Assembly: GCA_029555925.1 (NCBI GenBank)
Contig: JAKPQU010000167.1
Coordinates: 1-9,110, forward strand
Reading direction: 5' to 3'
Length of the DNA stretch: 9,110 bases
Source: Bacillota bacterium
Lineage (GTDB): Bacteria > Eremiobacterota > SpSt-956 > JAKJGF01
The notes below the pieces were generated by a model. The model made no database searches, was not told the origin of the DNA, and saw only the letters and a list, made by a program, of their open reading frames with translations. Both the position numbers and the translations under genes were made by a program. Of the stretch, positions 6,557 through 9,110 are shown piece after piece. Within the stretch, counting starts at the first letter, position 1. Every line of letters begins with the position of its first letter.

Positions 6557-6696
6557 TTTTAGAAAAAATTTATAATAATGGCATAGATAAAAGATGCCCT
6601 ATAGGAGTCGGGCCTTCGGAAGGTCAAAACGGTGTATTTATATATCTATCTTTTGAACATAAAATGTTTGATCCCGGTGAAGAAGATTCTAAATAA
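6549..6696 (+). pseudogene. Short ORF of unknown function, apparently broken by one base in an A-run
   Basis: A frame open from 6553 to TAA 6696 has no ATG, GTG or TTG start but looks coding: it contains CPIGVGPSEGQNG and ends in FDPGEEDSK, with codon use like its neighbours. If the A6 run at 6563-6568 were one base shorter, a GTG at 6549 overlapping the kinase stop (GTGAATAA) would open a continuous frame of about 50 codons beginning MNNFRKIYNNGIDK. It may be a recent frameshift, an assembly error in a homopolymer, slippage or a chance frame. I recognise no family. Confidence 0.35.
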
Positions 6697-6757
6697 TAAT
6701 TAATTTCCTGATGATTTATACCCATGGTAAAAATAAAATATTACCGGAGAAAAGAGG

Positions 6758-6871
6758 ATGTCAATAAATTTCACTGAATTTATAAACAGAGAGGTGATAA
6801 GTGAGAGACGAGAGGGAAACAAGAGTTTACCTTTCTCCCGTTACGCATCACGCGTCACGCGTCACGAATAA
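6758..6871 (+). other. Possible leader ORF through the repeat, ending just before the CheR-type gene
   Basis: ATG 6758 has an ideal ribosome site (GGAGA at 6746-6750, 7 nt away). The 37-codon frame starts MSINFTEFINREVIS, runs through the family 1 array (RYASRVTRHE) and ends with TAA at 6869-6871, 4 nt before ATG 6876, which has no Shine-Dalgarno. It could be a coupling peptide, or the displaced original N-terminus of the next gene. The rest of the 319-nt gap between the genes holds the frameshifted ORF (6549-6696) and about 60 AT-rich bases with no clear signal. Confidence 0.35.
6841..6868 (+). repeat. Family 1 heptamer array upstream of the CheR-type gene
   Basis: Four exactly phased units: TTACGCA, TCACGCG, TCACGCG, TCACGAA. 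It is in the gene direction and ends 7 nt before ATG 6876. A short GAGAGACGAGAGGG stretch (6803-6816) of a different composition lies a little upstream and may belong to another simple repeat. Confidence 0.9.
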
Positions 6872-6875
6872 ACAA

Positions 6876-7478
6876 ATGGCTTTTACATATTTTTTTAGAG
6901 ATTACCATACATTAAATCTGACAGTACAAAATGTAGTCAAATATGCTTCAGGGAAAAGTAATATCCGTATATGGGATGCAGGCTGTGCCATGGGGCCTGA
7001 GCCATATTCCCTGGCAATCATATTTGCCGAGAACATGGGGCATTTTGCCTTCAGGAATTTAAAGATTGACGCTACAGACATAGATGAAAGCAATCTATTT
7101 GAAAAGATTATTTCAGAAGGTGAGTACCATGAGGAACCACTCCAGCGGATTCCTCCTGAAATTTTTGCAAAATATTTCGAAAAATCTTCAAAACCTGAGC
7201 ATTACAAAATCAATGAAAAAATAAGAAGAAGTGTAGTTTTTCAAAAACACAATCTCCTGTCACTGAAACCTGCAGGCAGTGATTACAGTTTAATAGTCTG
7301 TAAAAATGTCCTCCTTCATTTTCAGCAGTCGGAAAGAATAGAAGTCATCAGAATGTTCCATAAGTCACTTGCACCGGGAGGATATTTTGCAACAGAACAA
7401 ACTCAGAAATTGCCGGAAGAATTATCAGGTCTTTTCACACAGGTAGTTTCTGATGCCCAGTTATTTAAGAAGGTTTGA
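6876..7478 (+). CDS. CheR-type SAM-dependent methyltransferase, short form
   Basis: 200 residues resembling the catalytic half of CheR, which methylates glutamates of chemoreceptors using S-adenosylmethionine. Visible motifs: FTYFFRD (3-9, CheR FFRD), RIWDAGCAMGPEPYSLA (31-47, SAM motif I), IDATDID (64-70, acidic ribose-binding strand), VCKNVLLHF (141-149, equal to CheR C-R-N-V-L-I-Y-F) and LAPGGYFATEQTQKLP (165-180). The all-alpha CheR N-terminal domain is missing, and CheR is usually about 270-280 residues. No chemoreceptor, CheB or CheA is nearby, so the substrate is unknown. ATG 6876 matches the N-terminus I expect for this subgroup but has no ribosome site. The frame is open to GTG 6801, which has GAGAGG upstream and would add 25 residues, about half of them repeat-derived (VTHHASRVT). 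The stop overlaps a family 2 array. Confidence 0.85.
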   Translation: MAFTYFFRDYHTLNLTVQNVVKYASGKSNIRIWDAGCAMGPEPYSLAIIFAENMGHFAFRNLKIDATDIDESNLFEKIISEGEYHEEPLQRIPPEIFAKYFEKSSKPEHYKINEKIRRSVVFQKHNLLSLKPAGSDYSLIVCKNVLLHFQQSERIEVIRMFHKSLAPGGYFATEQTQKLPEELSGLFTQVVSDAQLFKKV

Positions 7479-7511
7479 GTGGTGAATAGTGAAAAGTGAA
7501 TAGAGAATATT
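7477..7511 (+). repeat. Family 2 heptamer array on the CheR-type gene stop codon
   Basis: Five exactly phased units: GAGTGGT, GAATAGT, GAAAAGT, GAATAGA, GAATATT. The TGA stop (7476-7478) runs into the first unit. In the gene direction the array carries stops in several frames. Confidence 0.85.
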
Positions 7512-7526
7512 CAATTAAACACCATT

Positions 7527-7598
7527 ATGACAGTCACGGATTACGCATGGCGCATTAACCATTACCCGTCATGTATAAAAAGGAATAAAAGGTTATGA
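7527..7598 (+). other. Possible leader ORF through the repeat, overlapping the hydrolase start
   Basis: A 23-codon frame starting MTVTDYAWRINHYP reads through the family 1 array and ends in a TGA that overlaps the hydrolase start as ATGA. It has no good ribosome site, and any ATG followed by A creates this overlap, so the evidence is weak. Confidence 0.15.
7533..7573 (+). repeat. Degenerate family 1 array upstream of the hydrolase gene
   Basis: Six 7-nt units in phase: GTCACGG, ATTACGC, ATGGCGC, ATTAACC, ATTACCC, GTCATG. More diverged than the other arrays but in the same orientation, ending 21 nt before the start codon and upstream of its Shine-Dalgarno. Confidence 0.7.
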
Positions 7599-8209
7599 AA
7601 ATAGTAAATCTTGGAAAATCTGCAAAAGTTTACTGTGCTAACAGATACCTGGTTCTAGGAAGCTGGAATCAGTTAGATGCAGTAAATACTCTTGTAGATG
7701 TCGGTACAAACGGTGATGTCATCGATGACATAGCAGGAGTTTCCACAGGAGTAGGAAAAAGACCTGTGGAACAGGTAGTGCTTACTCATGGACACTTCGA
7801 TCATTCAGGCGGATTGAAAGATATAATAAAAAAATATAATCCCAGAGTATATGCCTTCACTAAAATAGAAGGAGTAACAGATCTGTTAAAAGACGGACAG
7901 AATCTGCTTATGGGAGATAGAATATTTGAGGTTATACATGTACCGGGCCATTCAAACGATTCAATCTGTCTTTACTGCAGAGAGGATAAAGTATTCTTTT
8001 CCGGCGATACTGCTATAAATATAAGGACACCCGGTGGAGTCTATCATTCCTGCTTTGTAAAAATATTCGAAAGAATAGTAACACTCGATATAGAAATCAT
8101 TTATTCAGGCCATGACAATCCCGTAACAGAATATGCAAAAGATATGCTTCTCAATACCCTGAGGAATATAAAAAAAAGCCAGATTATTTATACGGACAAT
8201 TCACTGTAA
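7595..8209 (+). CDS. Metallo-beta-lactamase-fold hydrolase
   Basis: 204 residues with a complete dinuclear metal site: THGHFDH (64-70, giving H65, H67, D69 and H70), H119 in VPGHSND, D138 in FSGDTA and H173 in SGHDNP. This is the single-domain glyoxalase II-like or general hydrolase layout, with no RNase J, flavodoxin or rhodanese partner domain, so the substrate (thioester, lactone, phosphodiester or other) cannot be told. It has no signal peptide and is probably cytoplasmic. ATG 7595 is preceded by AAAAGGA (7577-7583) and a second AAAAGG nearer the start. It lies 116 nt after the CheR-type gene and 95 nt before thyX on the same strand. Its TAA overlaps the first base pairs of the 69-bp element. 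Confidence 0.9.
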   Translation: MKIVNLGKSAKVYCANRYLVLGSWNQLDAVNTLVDVGTNGDVIDDIAGVSTGVGKRPVEQVVLTHGHFDHSGGLKDIIKKYNPRVYAFTKIEGVTDLLKDGQNLLMGDRIFEVIHVPGHSNDSICLYCREDKVFFSGDTAINIRTPGGVYHSCFVKIFERIVTLDIEIIYSGHDNPVTEYAKDMLLNTLRNIKKSQIIYTDNSL

Positions 8210-8276
8210 CATACAAGACCGGAGCGGTCACAACCAGATATGAGAATTAGCATCCAGTGAAGTTGCAAACTTCATC
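8208..8276 (+). repeat. 69-bp two-hairpin element, copy A (before thyX)
   Basis: Matches 8952-9020 without gaps at 61 of 69 positions. Hairpin 1: GACC (8217-8220), loop GGAGC, GGTC (8226-8229). Hairpin 2: TGAAGTT (8258-8264), loop GCA, AACTTCA (8268-8274). The middle part (ACAACCA, ATATGA, CATCCAG) is unpaired by eye but well conserved between copies. It ends 28 nt before the thyX start, so it would be in the thyX leader. It matches no riboswitch or ribozyme class I know. Confidence 0.75.
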
Positions 8277-8304
8277 TCAGTTAGTAAAGAAAGAGTCAGA
8301 TGAT

Positions 8305-8877
8305 ATGATAAAACTTTTATACATAACACCGGAATATGCAAAAATGATGGTCTATGCGGTTGAAACCTCAACAAGAACCCGGGGAGAAGCTGTTGATTAT
8401 GAAGAATTTATAAGAAAAACAGTAAAAGGAGGCAGGTTATCTATAGGAAGACACTGTATGGCATCATTTGAGGTCATGTGCAGCAGAGCATGCAGCCACC
8501 AGCTAGTAAGACATACCCATTTAAATTATACCCAGGAAAGCCAGCGTTATGTAAATATGAAAGATTTTACATATCTGGTTCCTATGTCTATATACAATTC
8601 ATCGGAAGCAAGTCTTATGCTGTATATGGAAATAATGCAAAAGATAGAACAGGCATACAGTGAATTAATTGATGCAGGTGTACCTCAGGAAGATGCCCGT
8701 TATGTACTTCCCAATGCCACCCTTACCAGGGTAGTTATCTCAGGTAATTTCCAGGCATGGTGGGATTTTCTGAAATTATCGACCTCAAAAAAAGCCCAGT
8801 GGGAAATAAGAAATATAGCAGAAGAGATAAAAAAAATCCTGATAGAAAAAGCTCCCGCATATTTTGATATTTTATAA
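8305..8877 (+). CDS. thyX: ThyX-family flavin-dependent thymidylate synthase, diverged
   Basis: ThyX makes dTMP from dUMP using methylene-tetrahydrofolate, FAD and NADPH. 190 residues, shorter than the usual 210-250. Family features: LLYITPE (4-10), CSRACSHQLVRH (59-70), SQRYV (79-83), ARYVLPNATLTR (131-142) and AQWEIR (164-169). The RHRX7S signature is present as R69-H70-T71 plus seven residues then S79, with the third position Thr instead of Arg. Other usual residues also differ: SIGRH (46-50) where SxxEH is common, and LKLS (156-159) where an Arg normally follows LxL. It could be a working variant or a ThyX paralogue with changed activity. ATG 8305 gives the normal N-terminus; the ribosome site is weak (AAGAAAGAG). 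The frame is open to GTG 8257 inside the 69-bp element. Copies of that element flank the gene. Confidence 0.85.
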   Translation: MIKLLYITPEYAKMMVYAVETSTRTRGEAVDYEEFIRKTVKGGRLSIGRHCMASFEVMCSRACSHQLVRHTHLNYTQESQRYVNMKDFTYLVPMSIYNSSEASLMLYMEIMQKIEQAYSELIDAGVPQEDARYVLPNATLTRVVISGNFQAWWDFLKLSTSKKAQWEIRNIAEEIKKILIEKAPAYFDIL

Positions 8878-8883
8878 TATCTC

Positions 8884-8917
8884 TTCACTGTTCACCCTCC
8901 ACGTCCAGTATTCACTC
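8884..8917 (-). repeat. Family 2 heptamer array after thyX, opposite orientation
   Basis: Units TTCACTG, TTCACCC and TTCACTC with a less regular middle part. It begins 6 nt after the thyX TAA. Unlike the other three family 2 arrays, it reads TTCAC, not GTGAA, in the direction of the gene it follows. Confidence 0.65.
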
Positions 8918-8951
8918 TATAAAAACTTTTAAAAATCGCTAAAGTAATACC

Positions 8952-9020
8952 AACAGACATGACCGGAGAGGTCACAACCAAATATGAAAATCAACATCCA
9001 GTGAAGGTGCAAACTTCATC
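8952..9020 (+). repeat. 69-bp two-hairpin element, copy B (after thyX)
   Basis: The second copy, in direct orientation, 744 bp from copy A. Stem 1 (GACC and GGTC) is unchanged and only its loop differs. In stem 2 one position changes from T-A to a G-A mismatch, so the second hairpin is weaker. The remaining 90 nt to the window end are AT-rich with no convincing gene start; the gene this copy might precede lies outside the window. Confidence 0.75.
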
Positions 9021-9110
9021 ATTTTCATATAAAATTGCTTTAATTAAACTGAACAATTTGAATAATAGGTAAATACTGTCTGCCTGCCTGATGCTCCTCC
9101 GAAAAAAATC

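Noticed and set aside
6612..6628. GGCCTTCGGAAGGTC hairpin as terminator or structured RNA
   Set aside because: The symmetry is short and falls on CCT-TCG-GAA-GGT codons of the coding-like frame; no T-run follows.
8208..8276. Known riboswitch or self-cleaving ribozyme upstream of thyX
   Set aside because: I compared it from memory with folate, SAM, preQ1, c-di-GMP, fluoride, hammerhead, twister and pistol consensus cores and found no match; left as an unnamed element.
9021..9110. Gene start at the right edge
   Set aside because: No start codon with a ribosome site and no long open frame is visible in the last 90 nt.

Overview
The window is AT-rich bacterial DNA with seven complete protein genes, one gene cut by the left edge and almost no room for anything else. 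It looks like an uncultured bacterium that makes peptidoglycan and uses Hanks-type Ser/Thr kinases. The short GC-rich repeats at nearly every gene boundary resemble those in genomes of uncultured candidate phyla. I cannot name the phylum from the sequence.

Layout. On the minus strand, read right to left: a six-PASTA Ser/Thr kinase (2206..4575), a membrane-anchored PASTA-only protein (1138..2118), ribulose-phosphate 3-epimerase rpe (301..966) and the start of a GNAT acetyltransferase (1..304, overlapping rpe by ATGA). This recalls the Firmicutes order kinase-rsgA-rpe, with a PASTA-only protein in place of rsgA. On the plus strand, from a divergent promoter region (about 4665..4873): a second kinase-fold protein whose DFG aspartate is Asn and whose glycine loop is lost, fused to HEAT repeats and a six-CxxC zinc module (4874..6556); a short, apparently frameshifted ORF (6549..6696); a CheR-type methyltransferase (6876..7478); a metallo-beta-lactamase-fold hydrolase (7595..8209); and a diverged ThyX (8305..8877).

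Boundary repeats. The most unusual feature is in the intergenic DNA. Family 1, a degenerate 7-bp tandem repeat of type TCACGCG, lies 7 to 28 nt upstream of six start codons, always in the same orientation as the gene. Family 2, a 7-bp tandem repeat of type GTGAATA, overlaps the stop codons of three genes; a fourth copy, in the other orientation, lies just after thyX. Where both occur, the order is always stop, family 2, family 1, start. A 7-nt unit gives the same cyclic peptide in all three frames. Family 1 is therefore open in every frame in the gene direction, while family 2 is closed in every frame.

Other non-coding features. A separate 69-bp element with two small hairpins occurs on both sides of thyX at 61/69 identity. 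A GGGCGAAC palindrome lies between rpe and the PASTA protein. The pseudokinase gene has a TTGATT-N17-TATAAT promoter with an operator-like 17-bp palindrome inside it.

Working together. A plausible reading is a divergent signalling locus: an active wall-sensing kinase with a PASTA-only partner on one side, and a predicted pseudokinase scaffold with a methyltransferase on the other. rpe, the hydrolase and thyX look like housekeeping neighbours. No PP2C phosphatase, chemoreceptor or CheB is present in the window.
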